Shown here: piece by piece, positions 52,797 to 61,895 of the stretch | Layout: each line of letters starts with the position of its first letter | Numbering within the stretch: position 1 is the first letter of the stretch | Assembly (NCBI GenBank): GCA_039184865.1 | Contig: JBCDAV010000017.1 | Coordinates: 31,327-95,326, forward strand | DNA from: Thermohalobaculum sp039184865 | GTDB taxonomy: Bacteria > Pseudomonadota > Alphaproteobacteria > Rhodobacterales > Rhodobacteraceae | Length of the DNA stretch: 64,000 nucleotides | Direction: 5' to 3' | Program-made: the position numbers and the translations under genes | The notes under the pieces: generated by a model | Seen by the model: the letters and a program-made list of their open reading frames with translations, nothing else | What the model was told of the DNA's origin: nothing | The model's database searches: none

Positions 52797-52813
52797 AAAA
52801 CCGCCGAGCGGTT
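52797..52813 (-). terminator. Probable terminator of mlaA copy 2
   Basis: On the minus strand AACCGC-TCG-GCGGTT forms a six-pair stem with a three-base loop and runs into TTTT. It is about 20 bases after the mlaA stop. Short stem and U-run make it moderate only. Confidence 0.4.
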
Positions 52814-52831
52814 CCGGCAAAAGAAACGGGT

Positions 52832-53593
52832 TCAGTTGCTGGAACTGTCGTCGTCGAAGAGATCCGGAAGCGCATCTATCGCACTGTCCGGGCCTGCGAT
52901 CTGGGCGCGCCGACGCTGGAGAAAGGCCGAGCGCAGGGTCACGTAGCTGTCCTCGCTCTCGTAGAGGAGGTCGTCGATGATTCCGAACTGAGCGTCACGG
53001 CCGTGGATGATCTCGCCGACGGTTATCGAAGGGCCGAACGCATCCAGGGCCGTGAATTGGCCAATGTAGAATGTCGGGCTGAAGGCGGTATCGACAGCAA
53101 AACCAAACACGTCTCGCACGGTCGTCGGACCGAGAAGCGGAAGCACGAGATACGTGCCCTCACCCACGCCGTATTTACCAAGCGTGATCCCGAAGTCGGT
53201 CGGTTGCTGCTTCAGCCCGAACTCATTGGCGGGATCGAGCAACCCTCCAGCACCCATCAGCGTGTTCAGCGTGAACCGGCCCAGCGTGTCGAGCGACCGA
53301 TCAATGTCTCCCTGCAGGAGGTAATTCGCAAAGTCGCCAGGAAGTTCGAGATGTGAAAGGCCATTGCCAACCAGATGCTTGATCAATTCAGGTGCAACGA
53401 AGTCGTAGCCCTGAGCCGCCGGTCGCAATACGTACCTGTCTAAACGTACGTTGTTTTCATGGAAGAAGCGGCTTGTCGGTTCGTAGTCGTCTGACGCCGC
53501 GAACCCGTCGCGCGGTCCGGTGGACGCGCACGCCCCAAGAAGCAGCGCCGCACTGCTCAGCGCCAACCACTTGACGAACGACGGCATTGTCAT
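52832..53593 (-). CDS. mlaA: MlaA (VacJ) family outer-membrane lipoprotein, copy 2
   Basis: A 253-residue lipoprotein paralogous to the gene at 43812. The lipobox is LLLGACAST. The region that reads DPLEDWNR in copy 1 is altered here (DDYEPTSRFFHENN). The core is kept: RPAAQGYDFVAPELIKH, QPTDFGITLGKYGVGEGTYL and LPLLGPTTVRDVFG. GGGAG lies six bases before the ATG at 53593. It is divergent from hpnN, 142 bases apart, suggesting a role in hopanoid or lipid movement to the outer membrane. Confidence 0.88.
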   Translation of the reverse strand: MTMPSFVKWLALSSAALLLGACASTGPRDGFAASDDYEPTSRFFHENNVRLDRYVLRPAAQGYDFVAPELIKHLVGNGLSHLELPGDFANYLLQGDIDRSLDTLGRFTLNTLMGAGGLLDPANEFGLKQQPTDFGITLGKYGVGEGTYLVLPLLGPTTVRDVFGFAVDTAFSPTFYIGQFTALDAFGPSITVGEIIHGRDAQFGIIDDLLYESEDSYVTLRSAFLQRRRAQIAGPDSAIDALPDLFDDDSSSN

Positions 53594-53735
53594 CAGATGC
53601 TCCCGATCTGCGGAACGCAGGGCGCTGTGCCAGCACGTCCTCACTCACCTTAACGATGATAAGTATACACGTGACGGGCAACCTCAAGCACTATCCCTAC
53701 GATTTGATTGACGCGAAGGCGGAGGCCGGTTCGCG

Positions 53736-56321
53736 ATGACCGAGCAAACCTGGCGACTGGATCAATTGGCCGGGCGCTGTGCGGGAACAGTGATGTCGGT
53801 TGCGGCGGCCCGGCCCCGAAGCACGCTCGCCATGCTCGGCATGCTGTGTCTGATCGCGTTGCTCGGCGGTCTCCGGCTCGACATCAATGCCGACTCCAGC
53901 AAGATGCTGTCGCCGGATCTTCCGGATCAGCGACGCGCCCTGGAATTGTCCGCCGCCTTTCCACAGCTCAAGCAATCCATCGTCGTCGTGGTTCGCAGCA
54001 GGCAGTCGGACGTCGCCGATCTGGCCACGGCTGAACTGGTCAAAGCGCTCGGACAGGAGAAGGCGACGATCAGGGACGTGTACGCGCCGTCGGCCGATCC
54101 GTTCCTCGCAACCCACGGCTTTCTCTATCAGGACACTGACGAGGTCGACAGCGCGATGACGCGCCTTTCGGCATCGTCGAACCTGCTGGCAAAACTTCGT
54201 GAGGATCAGACCGTCCCCGGGTTCATCACCGCGCTCGATGACGCACGGGCTCTGGCGGAGCGCGCCGAACTTGGGCCAGAGTCGCTGGACCGGCTCTTCG
54301 CCGAAGCCGCCGCAACGATCCGCGGACAGATCACCGGTTCGCGGCATGTTTTCGGATGGAGCAGTATTCTCGCAGACGAGTCTGAAGGCAGCCGCGCCAC
54401 CCGCCTCATCACCGTGACGCCTGAACTCGATCTCTCCCGGCTCAGTCCTGCGAGACCGGCGCTCCGGACAATTGCGGAAGCGATCGATAGCTTACCGCCT
54501 GAACTGGTGAACGAGGTCGACATCGGCGTTACCGGAGAGCCTGCCTTGCGGGCGGAGGAGATGCAAAGCGTTGTCGGCACCATCGGGTTGTCGCTCGGAC
54601 TTTCGCTGATCCTGGTTGCGGCCATGCTCTGGATCGGGCTGCGCTCACCCACGCGCGCTGCGCTTGCCTTTGCCTCGCTCGTGGTGACGCTCGTCCTGAC
54701 GACTGGCTTTGCCGGATTCGCGATCGGCAGCCTGAATCTGATCTCGATTGCGTTCATCGTTCTGATGGTCGGGCTCGGCATCGACTTCGCGATACACATT
54801 CTGAGCCACGTGTCCGAGCTTGAACGCCACGGCACGCAGATGCCCGACGCCATCCGCATGACCGGTCGGCGCCTCGGCTTTGCCCTGCTGTTAAGTGCCG
54901 CGACAACGTCGCTCGCCTTTCTCGCCTTCGGCACGACCAACTTCCTCGGCATGGCGCAACTCGGGATTATCGGCGGTGTCGGTGTCCTGATCGCCTGCGC
55001 GGTTTCGATGACCCTGATCCCTGCGGTGCTGGCACTCCGGCCCCTGACCGCGACCACGGCAGTTCATGAACGTTCGCGGCGCGGCCCGAAGGTCGACGGG
55101 ATCATCGCCCCGGGCGTTATTCTGGTAATCGCATGCGCCGCCATCTGGCCGGCGTCGGAGGTTCGATTCGATCCTGATCCCATGGAGCTTCGCAACCCGG
55201 ACGCGCCGTCCGTCCGGGCGTTCAATCTCCTCGCCTCGGACCCTGACACGACCCCGTATCGCGCAAGTATCCTTGTGCCGGACGACGATGCCGCCGGAGA
55301 AACCGTTGCCAATTTCGCGAACCGCGAGGGCATCGGTGCTGTGATCTCGCTCGCGGACCTCGTACCGGAGGAACAGGACGAAAAGCTCACATTGCTCGAT
55401 ATCGCGGCGCCATCGATCGATCACGCGCTGTCTGGCGATCCGACCGACCTGCGCCAGAGAGACTCGGTTGTCGAACAGGACCCGCTGGTGGTCTTCGCCG
55501 ATGCATTAAAGTCCGCACAGAGCAGCGACGGCTCGAAAGCGCTGGAGCAGGCCCTGTCGGACTACTTGGACCTGAGAAGTCCGGCGAGTGATCGAGCGTT
55601 GCAGATCGATCTCTTCCGCGCCTTTCCGCTTCTGACGAGCCGCCTCGATGCAATGCTCGCGGCCGACTACGTCGATCGCGAAATCCTGCCGAGCGCGATG
55701 AACGAACGCTTTGTCGCGCCTGACGGTCAGCAACGGGTCGAGATCGTGCCGGAATACGATTTGCGCGATCCGGTGCGGCTCTCCGAGTTTGCCGAAATGG
55801 TCCGCGACATCGCGCCGAACGCTGCCGGGGGACCTATCCAGTTGGAAGCTGCCGGGCGCACCGTCAGCGAGGCAATGCTCCATGCAACGCTTCTCGCTGC
55901 ATTGGCGACGGGACTGCTGGCCTGGCTGGGCACCGGGCGGCTTCTGGACGCAATCGCGATCCTTGGTCCGCTCGTGGTCGCGGGGATTCTCATCGCAGCG
56001 GCGAGCGTTATCCTCGACATGCCGTTCAATTACGCAAATGTGATCGTCCTGCCGCTTCTGATCGGGATCGGAGTGGACAGCGGCATCCACATTGCACTGC
56101 GCGAAGGCCGGGCGCCGGGCGCCGTTTTTGCGACATCGACGCCGCGTGCGGTGGTTTTCTCGGCGCTGACAACCATGGCCGCTTTCGGAACGCTCGCGCT
56201 CAGTGATCATCGCGGCACGGCAAGTATGGGCGTCCTGCTGGCCATCGCGATGTGCGCCGCCGTCGTCTCGGTCATGGCGCTGACACCGACTGTGATCCGT
56301 TGGACACGACGCGGCGCTTAG
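53736..56321 (+). CDS. hpnN: Hopanoid-associated RND transporter HpnN
   Basis: An 861-residue MMPL/RND inner-membrane protein with two six-helix halves. Each half has a large periplasmic loop; the first half core is IAFIVLMVGLGIDFAIHILS, the second VIVLPLLIGIGVDSGIHIAL. HpnN moves hopanoids to the outer membrane in related bacteria. The start at 53736 is the first ATG in frame after the divergent gap. It is followed by an mlaC-type gene and hpnH on the same strand, forming a hopanoid export and modification block. Confidence 0.9.
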   Translation: MTEQTWRLDQLAGRCAGTVMSVAAARPRSTLAMLGMLCLIALLGGLRLDINADSSKMLSPDLPDQRRALELSAAFPQLKQSIVVVVRSRQSDVADLATAELVKALGQEKATIRDVYAPSADPFLATHGFLYQDTDEVDSAMTRLSASSNLLAKLREDQTVPGFITALDDARALAERAELGPESLDRLFAEAAATIRGQITGSRHVFGWSSILADESEGSRATRLITVTPELDLSRLSPARPALRTIAEAIDSLPPELVNEVDIGVTGEPALRAEEMQSVVGTIGLSLGLSLILVAAMLWIGLRSPTRAALAFASLVVTLVLTTGFAGFAIGSLNLISIAFIVLMVGLGIDFAIHILSHVSELERHGTQMPDAIRMTGRRLGFALLLSAATTSLAFLAFGTTNFLGMAQLGIIGGVGVLIACAVSMTLIPAVLALRPLTATTAVHERSRRGPKVDGIIAPGVILVIACAAIWPASEVRFDPDPMELRNPDAPSVRAFNLLASDPDTTPYRASILVPDDDAAGETVANFANREGIGAVISLADLVPEEQDEKLTLLDIAAPSIDHALSGDPTDLRQRDSVVEQDPLVVFADALKSAQSSDGSKALEQALSDYLDLRSPASDRALQIDLFRAFPLLTSRLDAMLAADYVDREILPSAMNERFVAPDGQQRVEIVPEYDLRDPVRLSEFAEMVRDIAPNAAGGPIQLEAAGRTVSEAMLHATLLAALATGLLAWLGTGRLLDAIAILGPLVVAGILIAAASVILDMPFNYANVIVLPLLIGIGVDSGIHIALREGRAPGAVFATSTPRAVVFSALTTMAAFGTLALSDHRGTASMGVLLAIAMCAAVVSVMALTPTVIRWTRRGA

Positions 56322-56405
56322 AGTCACATATTCGCAATACGATCGACGGATTTTTCAGTTTCTGGCCGTATAGGCTGCAAACATGAACCTCGAGCAGACC
56401 TGTAG

Positions 56406-56987
56406 ATGATGCTGACCCTGCGCTGTTTCGCGGCGTGCCTGCTGGCGCTGTCGCTTTCCCTTGCCCCCGGCAATGCCGAGGCCAACAAGGGTGCGCATGC
56501 TGTCGAACTGATCGAAGAGATGCTGGCCGACACTCACCGGACGATCACCAGCCGCAGCCCGAAACAGCTCCCCAGAACGATCGCGCGCTATTTCGCCTGG
56601 GAGCTCTGGACCCGCTTCCTCACCAAACCGCGCCAGCAACAGTTCTCCGGCACCCAAATGCGGCGCATCCGCCAACTCATGCCCGGCTACATCGCCTATC
56701 TCTATGTCGATCGTTTCGCCGGCGGCATGCAGGATGTGCCCGTTGTCACAGGGACGCGCCCGGCGCGACGCGATATCGCTGTGCTGACGCGCTTTCGCAG
56801 GGCGAACGGCAAGGCGCTCCCCGTCGGGTGGCGCGTAAAAAGCCTGCGCAACGGTGAGGCCAAGATCGTCGATATCCTTGTGGGCGGTGTCTCCTTCATG
56901 CTCCAGACCCGGGAAGAGTTCGTCGCCATCATCGACCGCGCGGGGCCGGGCGGTCTGATCGATTACCTGCAGCGAAAATCGCTTTGA
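56406..56987 (+). CDS. hpnM: MlaC/Tgt2 family protein, HpnM-like
   Basis: A 193-residue periplasmic protein with a signal peptide (MMLTLRCFAACLLALSLSLA, cleavage near GNAEANKG). The Tgt2 core appears as QQQFSGTQMRRIRQLMPGYI, YLYVDRFAGG and WRVKSLRNGEAKIVDILVGG. In hopanoid loci this is the HpnM position between HpnN and HpnH. It probably carries a hopanoid or phospholipid across the periplasm together with HpnN and the adjacent MlaA. The symbol rests on context more than sequence. Confidence 0.78.
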   Translation: MMLTLRCFAACLLALSLSLAPGNAEANKGAHAVELIEEMLADTHRTITSRSPKQLPRTIARYFAWELWTRFLTKPRQQQFSGTQMRRIRQLMPGYIAYLYVDRFAGGMQDVPVVTGTRPARRDIAVLTRFRRANGKALPVGWRVKSLRNGEAKIVDILVGGVSFMLQTREEFVAIIDRAGPGGLIDYLQRKSL

Positions 56988-57107
56988 CCCACATCGACGT
57001 GATCGACCTTGGGTGCACTGCGGTATTGCAACAGTTGACCTGACCGTATTGCTCGATATTTAAGTTGAATGTCTCCGGATCGGGCCGGCGGCAATCAGGA
57101 GCAACGC

Positions 57108-58232
57108 ATGTCCGTTCCCCTTCGTCAGCAGATGGATATCGGCGCGTACATCGCGAAACAGAAGCTCAAGGGGAACAAGCGCTATCCTCTTGTTCTGATG
57201 CTCGAGCCGCTCTTTCGATGCAATCTGGCCTGCCCGGGCTGTGGAAAGATCGACTATCCCGGTGCCATCCTGAACCGCCGCCTGACGCCGCAGGAATGCT
57301 GGGACGCGGCCGAGGAATGCGGCGCCCCGATGGTCGCCATTCCGGGCGGCGAGCCGCTGATCCACAAGGAGATGCCCGAGATCGTCGCGGGTCTCATCGA
57401 GCGCAAGAAGTACGTTTCTCTCTGCACCAACGCGCTGCTGCTCGAGAAGAAACTGCCTCAGTTCAAGCCGTCGCGGTACATGTTCTTCTCCGTCCACCTC
57501 GACGGGCTCAAGGTTCACCATGACAAGGCCGTGGCGCAGAAGGGCGTCTTCGACCGCGCCGTGCGCGCCATCAAGGCAGCGCAGGACGCCGGCTTCAACG
57601 TCAACGTGAACGCCACGATCTTCGATGGATATCCGGCCGACGAACTGGCCGATTATCTCGACTACACCGCCGAGCTTGGCGTCGGCGTCTCGATCTCACC
57701 CGGCTTCGCTTACGAGCGCGCGCCGGACCAGGAGCACTTCCTGAACCGCCAGAAAACCAAGCACTTCTTCCGTGAGGTCTGGTCGATCGGCAAGAAACGC
57801 GGCTCGAAATGGGATCTCAGCCACTCGCCGCTCTTCCTCGACTTCCTGCTCGGCAACCAGGAGATGCTCTGCGCGCCGTGGGGCATGCCCACGCGCAACG
57901 TCTTTGGATGGCAGAAGCCCTGCTATCTTCTGGGCGAGGGTTACGCCAAGACCTACGCCGAGTTGATGGAGACCACCGACTGGGACAAGTACGGCACCGG
58001 AAACTACGAAAAGTGCTCCGACTGCATGGCGCATTGCGGCTACGAACCCGCCGCCGCAAACATCGCGTTTTCCAACCCGTTGAAGATGCTGAAGCTCGCG
58101 ATCAACGGGCTGCGCACGTCCGGGCCGCTGGCGCCTGAAATCGATCTGTCGAAGGCCCGTCCCGGCGAGGAACATCACGAGCGCATCGTCGCCGAGGAAA
58201 TGGAAAAGATCGAGCGGAGCAAGGCTGCTTAG
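57108..58232 (+). CDS. hpnH: Adenosyl-hopene transferase HpnH (radical SAM)
   Basis: A 374-residue radical SAM enzyme that joins adenosyl to diploptene as the first step to bacteriohopanepolyols. The iron-sulfur site is RCNLACPGCGKIDYP (Cys-x3-Cys-x2-Cys), with MVAIPGGEPLIHKEM and SVHLDGLKVHHD further on, and a C-terminal CSDCMAHCGYEP cluster. Length fits the family. CAGGAG lies six bases before the ATG at 57108. No squalene-hopene cyclase is in the window, so the core synthesis genes are elsewhere. Confidence 0.95.
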   Translation: MSVPLRQQMDIGAYIAKQKLKGNKRYPLVLMLEPLFRCNLACPGCGKIDYPGAILNRRLTPQECWDAAEECGAPMVAIPGGEPLIHKEMPEIVAGLIERKKYVSLCTNALLLEKKLPQFKPSRYMFFSVHLDGLKVHHDKAVAQKGVFDRAVRAIKAAQDAGFNVNVNATIFDGYPADELADYLDYTAELGVGVSISPGFAYERAPDQEHFLNRQKTKHFFREVWSIGKKRGSKWDLSHSPLFLDFLLGNQEMLCAPWGMPTRNVFGWQKPCYLLGEGYAKTYAELMETTDWDKYGTGNYEKCSDCMAHCGYEPAAANIAFSNPLKMLKLAINGLRTSGPLAPEIDLSKARPGEEHHERIVAEEMEKIERSKAA

Positions 58233-58391
58233 GCGAGAGGTTCGCCAAACAGTCCACGATCAGTGTTTTCATCGATCCGCTCATGAATTGACGCGGCCGA
58301 GATCTCCTGACCAGATCATCTTGCTTATCAGGCGACGCAATAATCGTTGTGGAATGCTGCCTGCAGAGCGAAAGCTACCGGGACCACAATA

Positions 58392-59411
58392 TCAGGCCTG
58401 AAATCCGGTCATGAACGCCGTGAGATTTCGCCCGAGATCATCGCATAGGTAACCGCCCTCCTGCACGATCACGGTCGGGAGACCGAGCCCGGCCACTGCT
58501 GCGCCGATCTTCTCGAACCCCGAAGTCGTCACCTCCATGCCCTTCAGTGGATCATCGATGTAAGCGTCCAATCCCAGCGCCAAAACGATCGCACCCGGAG
58601 CATAGGCCCGGATCGTGGCCAGCGCGTCGTCGAGCGCGACAAGGTAGTCCGCGTTCCCGGTCGTCTTCGGCAGAGGCAGATTGCGATTGTAGTGTGTTCC
58701 CGGCCCCGAGCCCCGCTCGTGCGCATAGCCGCAGGAGAACGGATAGTAGACGACCGGGTCGGAATGGAGCGAGACGGTCAGCACGTCGGCGCGCTGATAG
58801 AAGATGCCTTGCGTGCCGTTCCCGTGGTGCACATCGACATCAAGCACGGCGACGCGGTCATAGGCTCCGCGCAGCATCTGCGCTGCGATTGCCGAATTGT
58901 TCAGAAAGCAAAAGCCGCCTGCAAGGTCTGCGTAGGCATGATGTCCCGGAGGACGAGACAGGGCATAAGCTGATCGGTCGCCTTCCAATACCGCCTCTGC
59001 CGCCGCCACGGCAGACCAGGCCGACCAGCATGCGGCATCCCAGGTCTTCGGTCCGATGGGGCACGCGGCGTCGGCCTGATAGTAACATGCCAGCCCCGTC
59101 GCCGAGGTCGGAATCCCGCCCAGGGACCGATCCAGATGCTGGTTCGGGATGACTTCGGCAGCGGCATGCGGAAGCGCGCTCCACCGGTCGTGGATGGTTT
59201 CGAGAAACCGCAGATAGGCAGGTGTATGGACCGCGGCAATCTCGGCGATGCCCGATGCCTCGGGCTGCTCAAAGACCAGACCGGCGGCTTGCCCACCGAC
59301 CCTCAATCGTTCGGCGCGCTCGGGCTGCTCCTCGGCCTGTACGAACTTGCCGGCAACCATGAAGGTCTGCGGGTCGTGACCCGCCTGCTCTTCGGCATAA
59401 AAGGCTCTCAT
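58392..59411 (-). CDS. Histone-deacetylase-family amidohydrolase (acetylpolyamine amidohydrolase-like)
   Basis: A 339-residue zinc amidohydrolase. Catalytic blocks are SRPPGHHAYADLAGGFCFLN (tandem histidines) and VLDVDVHHGNGTQGIFY (Asp and His metal ligands), then ALGLDAYIDDPLKG. Bacterial members deacetylate polyamines or other acetyl-amines. It is the last gene of the minus-strand operon that starts with the acyl-CoA dehydrogenase at 63801, nine bases after the SDR stop. A link to that pathway is not obvious. Confidence 0.9.
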   Translation of the reverse strand: MRAFYAEEQAGHDPQTFMVAGKFVQAEEQPERAERLRVGGQAAGLVFEQPEASGIAEIAAVHTPAYLRFLETIHDRWSALPHAAAEVIPNQHLDRSLGGIPTSATGLACYYQADAACPIGPKTWDAACWSAWSAVAAAEAVLEGDRSAYALSRPPGHHAYADLAGGFCFLNNSAIAAQMLRGAYDRVAVLDVDVHHGNGTQGIFYQRADVLTVSLHSDPVVYYPFSCGYAHERGSGPGTHYNRNLPLPKTTGNADYLVALDDALATIRAYAPGAIVLALGLDAYIDDPLKGMEVTTSGFEKIGAAVAGLGLPTVIVQEGGYLCDDLGRNLTAFMTGFQA

Positions 59412-59420
59412 CCTGCGTCC

Positions 59421-60188
59421 TCAGTTTGCAGTCAGACCGCCATCGACGGCGATGCACTGCCCGGTCATGAAGGAATTCGCCGGGTCGCAGATCATCAGCA
59501 TGACATCCACGATCTCGCGGGCGCTGGCGAGCCGCTGCAGCGGCAGATGCTTGCCCAGCTTCTCGCGGGCCTGATCGCTGTAGGCTTCGCTCCCTGCCAT
59601 GTCCGCGACAATATCATCCAGCATCGGCGTCTGCGCATAGGCCGGACATATCGCGTTGACCCTGATCTTGTGCCGCCCGACTTCAAGCGCCGCCGTCTTC
59701 GTCAAGCCGACGACTGCGTGCTTCGAAGCCACATAGGCGCCGAACTCCCGCGCCCCGATCAGCCCGGCGACCGAAGCGGTGTTGAGGATGACGCCTTCAC
59801 CCTGCTCGCGCATCACCGGGATCTGGCATTTCAAACTGATGAACACGCCGCGCGCGTTGATCGACATCATCCGGTCGAATTCGTCGAGAGAAGTCTTCAC
59901 GATGGAACTGAGGTCGTGGATCACGCCCGCATTGTTGACGGCGACATCGACCCTGCCGAACCGCGCGACTGTTTCATCCATCCAGCGCTGCTGGTCGGCC
60001 ATCGAAGAAACATCGACGGTCGAGGTCAAGACTTCGGCATCCAGACCGGCTGCTGTGGCGGCGAGATCCTCGCCGTTGATATCACAGAGGCTCAGTCGGG
60101 CACCTTCGGCGGCAAATCGTTCCGCAGCGACGGCCCCGAACCCGCTGGCCGCGCCGGACAACATCACCACACTTCCCTCAAACCGCAT
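59421..60188 (-). CDS. Short-chain dehydrogenase/reductase
   Basis: A 255-residue SDR. The cofactor motif is LSGAASGFGAVAAERFA, with the active-site Tyr-x3-Lys in GAYVASKHAVVGLTK, Ser in LNTASVAG and the NNAG motif NNAGVIHDL. It ends GQCIAVDGGLTAN. It oxidises or reduces a hydroxyl/keto group; substrate unknown. It follows the APH-type kinase gene by one base, so the two are co-translated. In an LvaD-type role it would act on a 3-hydroxyacyl-CoA, which is inference. Confidence 0.93.
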   Translation of the reverse strand: MRFEGSVVMLSGAASGFGAVAAERFAAEGARLSLCDINGEDLAATAAGLDAEVLTSTVDVSSMADQQRWMDETVARFGRVDVAVNNAGVIHDLSSIVKTSLDEFDRMMSINARGVFISLKCQIPVMREQGEGVILNTASVAGLIGAREFGAYVASKHAVVGLTKTAALEVGRHKIRVNAICPAYAQTPMLDDIVADMAGSEAYSDQAREKLGKHLPLQRLASAREIVDVMLMICDPANSFMTGQCIAVDGGLTAN

Positions 60189-60189
60189 A

Positions 60190-61224
60190 TCAGCCCCCCT
60201 GCGCTGCTTCCAGACCGCGCTGCGCGAACATCGGGACGTACTCACCCATCTTGAGCGCGCGCTCCGGGTTCGAGGCATTGCCGTCGAGACCCCGCCGCAG
60301 AACGCCCTCGACGATCGCCGCCATTCGGAAGAACGAAAACGCAAGGCAGAACCCGAAGATCGGGATACCGCTCAACCCGCGCCGCTCGCAGTAAAGATCT
60401 ATGTACGCCTGCTCGGAATGGATGCCGAGTTCCGTCCGGTCCTGATCGCCGAATCCGCGCGTCTCAAGGCCGGGCGGCATCCGCCACTGCATGCACTGAT
60501 AGGCGAGATCCGAGTACGGGTGCCCCAGCGTCGACAACTCCCAATCCAGCACGGCGAGCACTTTCGGCTCGGCACCGGAATAGATCATGTTGTCGATCCG
60601 GTAGTCGCCGTGAACCAGCGTGGTGATCCCGTCATCCGCAGGCATGTTGTCCTGAAGCCATCGGATCAGGTCGTCCATCTCGGGCAACGGTCGGGTCTGC
60701 GAGGCGTAGAACTGCTTCGACCAGCGCCCGACCTGGCGTTCAAAGTAACTGCCGGGCCGCCCGAAATCCTCCAGTCCGACCGCCTCGTAGTCGACATCGT
60801 GCAGCGCCGCCAACGCGCGGTTCATGTCGTCGAACATCGCGCGTCGCCATTCCGGGCTCTTGTCTGGCAGGCGCGGGTCAAAGTGAACCTCGCCCTCGAC
60901 GCATTCCATGACGTAAAAGATCGTGCCAATGACGTCTTCGTCCTCGCACAGATGGTGCATGTGCGGGGTCGGCACGTCCGTCTCTGCCAGAGCTTTCTGG
61001 ACACGGAACTCGCGATCCACGGCATGGGCGGACTTCAAGAGCTCTCCGGGCGGCTTGCGGCGCAGGACGTACTTGCCCGATGGCGACGTCAGAATGAAGG
61101 TCGGGTTCGACTGACCGGTCGGCGTCTTCTCGAAGGTTACGGGACCACGGAAGCTGTCGACATGCGCCTCAAGATACTTGCTGACAACGTCGACATCGAG
61201 TTGCGCCGCCGCGTGCGTTGCCAT
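60190..61224 (-). CDS. APH-family kinase of the ACAD10/11 type
   Basis: A 344-residue aminoglycoside-phosphotransferase-fold protein. It opens with a beta-strand region (FEKTPTGQSNPTFILTSPSG), has the catalytic loop LVHGDYRIDNMIYSG and the metal motif AVLDWELSTLGHPYSDLAYQ. This class is fused to acyl-CoA dehydrogenases in animal ACAD10/11 and corresponds to LvaA in Pseudomonas, which phosphorylates 4-hydroxyacyl-CoA. The ACAD in the same operon fits that pairing. Confidence 0.88.
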   Translation of the reverse strand: MATHAAAQLDVDVVSKYLEAHVDSFRGPVTFEKTPTGQSNPTFILTSPSGKYVLRRKPPGELLKSAHAVDREFRVQKALAETDVPTPHMHHLCEDEDVIGTIFYVMECVEGEVHFDPRLPDKSPEWRRAMFDDMNRALAALHDVDYEAVGLEDFGRPGSYFERQVGRWSKQFYASQTRPLPEMDDLIRWLQDNMPADDGITTLVHGDYRIDNMIYSGAEPKVLAVLDWELSTLGHPYSDLAYQCMQWRMPPGLETRGFGDQDRTELGIHSEQAYIDLYCERRGLSGIPIFGFCLAFSFFRMAAIVEGVLRRGLDGNASNPERALKMGEYVPMFAQRGLEAAQGG

Positions 61225-61235
61225 CGCCCCCTCCC

Positions 61236-61886
61236 CTAGCTGTAAGTCTCTGCGTGCCGCCTGTCCGGGCGCTCCAGATGCGGGATCGCGTTGAACATAT
61301 TGAAGTAGACGCGCTGCCGCGTGAAGACCAGCCGGCTGATACCCGTGTTACGAGCCTGAAGATTGAACTCGATCATCTGCTCGGGCGCGAGGTCGAGGAT
61401 CGTGGTCAGCGCCATTGCGATCGACCCGCCGGAGGCCGCTGCGAAAACCCGTCCGTCCTGATTATCCGTGAGGGCCGAAATGGCCGCCATCACGCGGTCA
61501 CGGAAGTCCTGCCAGCTTTCCGCACCTTCGGTCTTTCGTTGCGACCAATCGATGAGGACGCCGCGCAGGCGTTTGAAATGCTCCCGGCGGCTGAGCGACG
61601 GATCGCGGTCCTTGAAACCGGCGCCCGCCAGCAGGGCCTTTGCGTCATATTCCTCGAGCCCGGGCGCGATCTCTGCGGTCGCGCCCAAGACGCCAGCGAC
61701 CGCATCGGCCGTCTCGCGCTGACGCCGCAGCCTGCCGGACGCAATCCGGTCAAACCGAACTTCCATCTCCGCGAAGTGCTCGCCCAGCCAACGCGCCTGC
61801 TGAAGCCCGAGATCGGTCAACCGGTCATAGTCATCCGAGGCAAATGCCGCCTGCCCGTGCCGCACCAGCCAAAGCTCCACGGCCAT
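61236..61886 (-). CDS. Histidine phosphatase family protein, copy 1
   Basis: A 216-residue phosphoglycerate-mutase-like phosphatase. The phospho-histidine motif is LWLVRHGQAAFASDDYDRLT; RIASGRLRRQRETADAVAG and FAAASGGSIAMALTT carry further Arg, Glu and His-equivalent positions. In the second block the usual His is replaced by Ser (SGGS). It lies nine bases after a paralogue (61896) and 11 bases before the kinase. Substrate unknown. Confidence 0.85.
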   Translation of the reverse strand: MAVELWLVRHGQAAFASDDYDRLTDLGLQQARWLGEHFAEMEVRFDRIASGRLRRQRETADAVAGVLGATAEIAPGLEEYDAKALLAGAGFKDRDPSLSRREHFKRLRGVLIDWSQRKTEGAESWQDFRDRVMAAISALTDNQDGRVFAAASGGSIAMALTTILDLAPEQMIEFNLQARNTGISRLVFTRQRVYFNMFNAIPHLERPDRRHAETYS

Positions 61887-61895
61887 CCCGGAGCC

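Noticed and set aside
58232..58246. GGCGA/TCGCC hairpin directly after hpnH
   Set aside because: Five-base stem overlapping the stop codon with no T-run; too weak to call a terminator.
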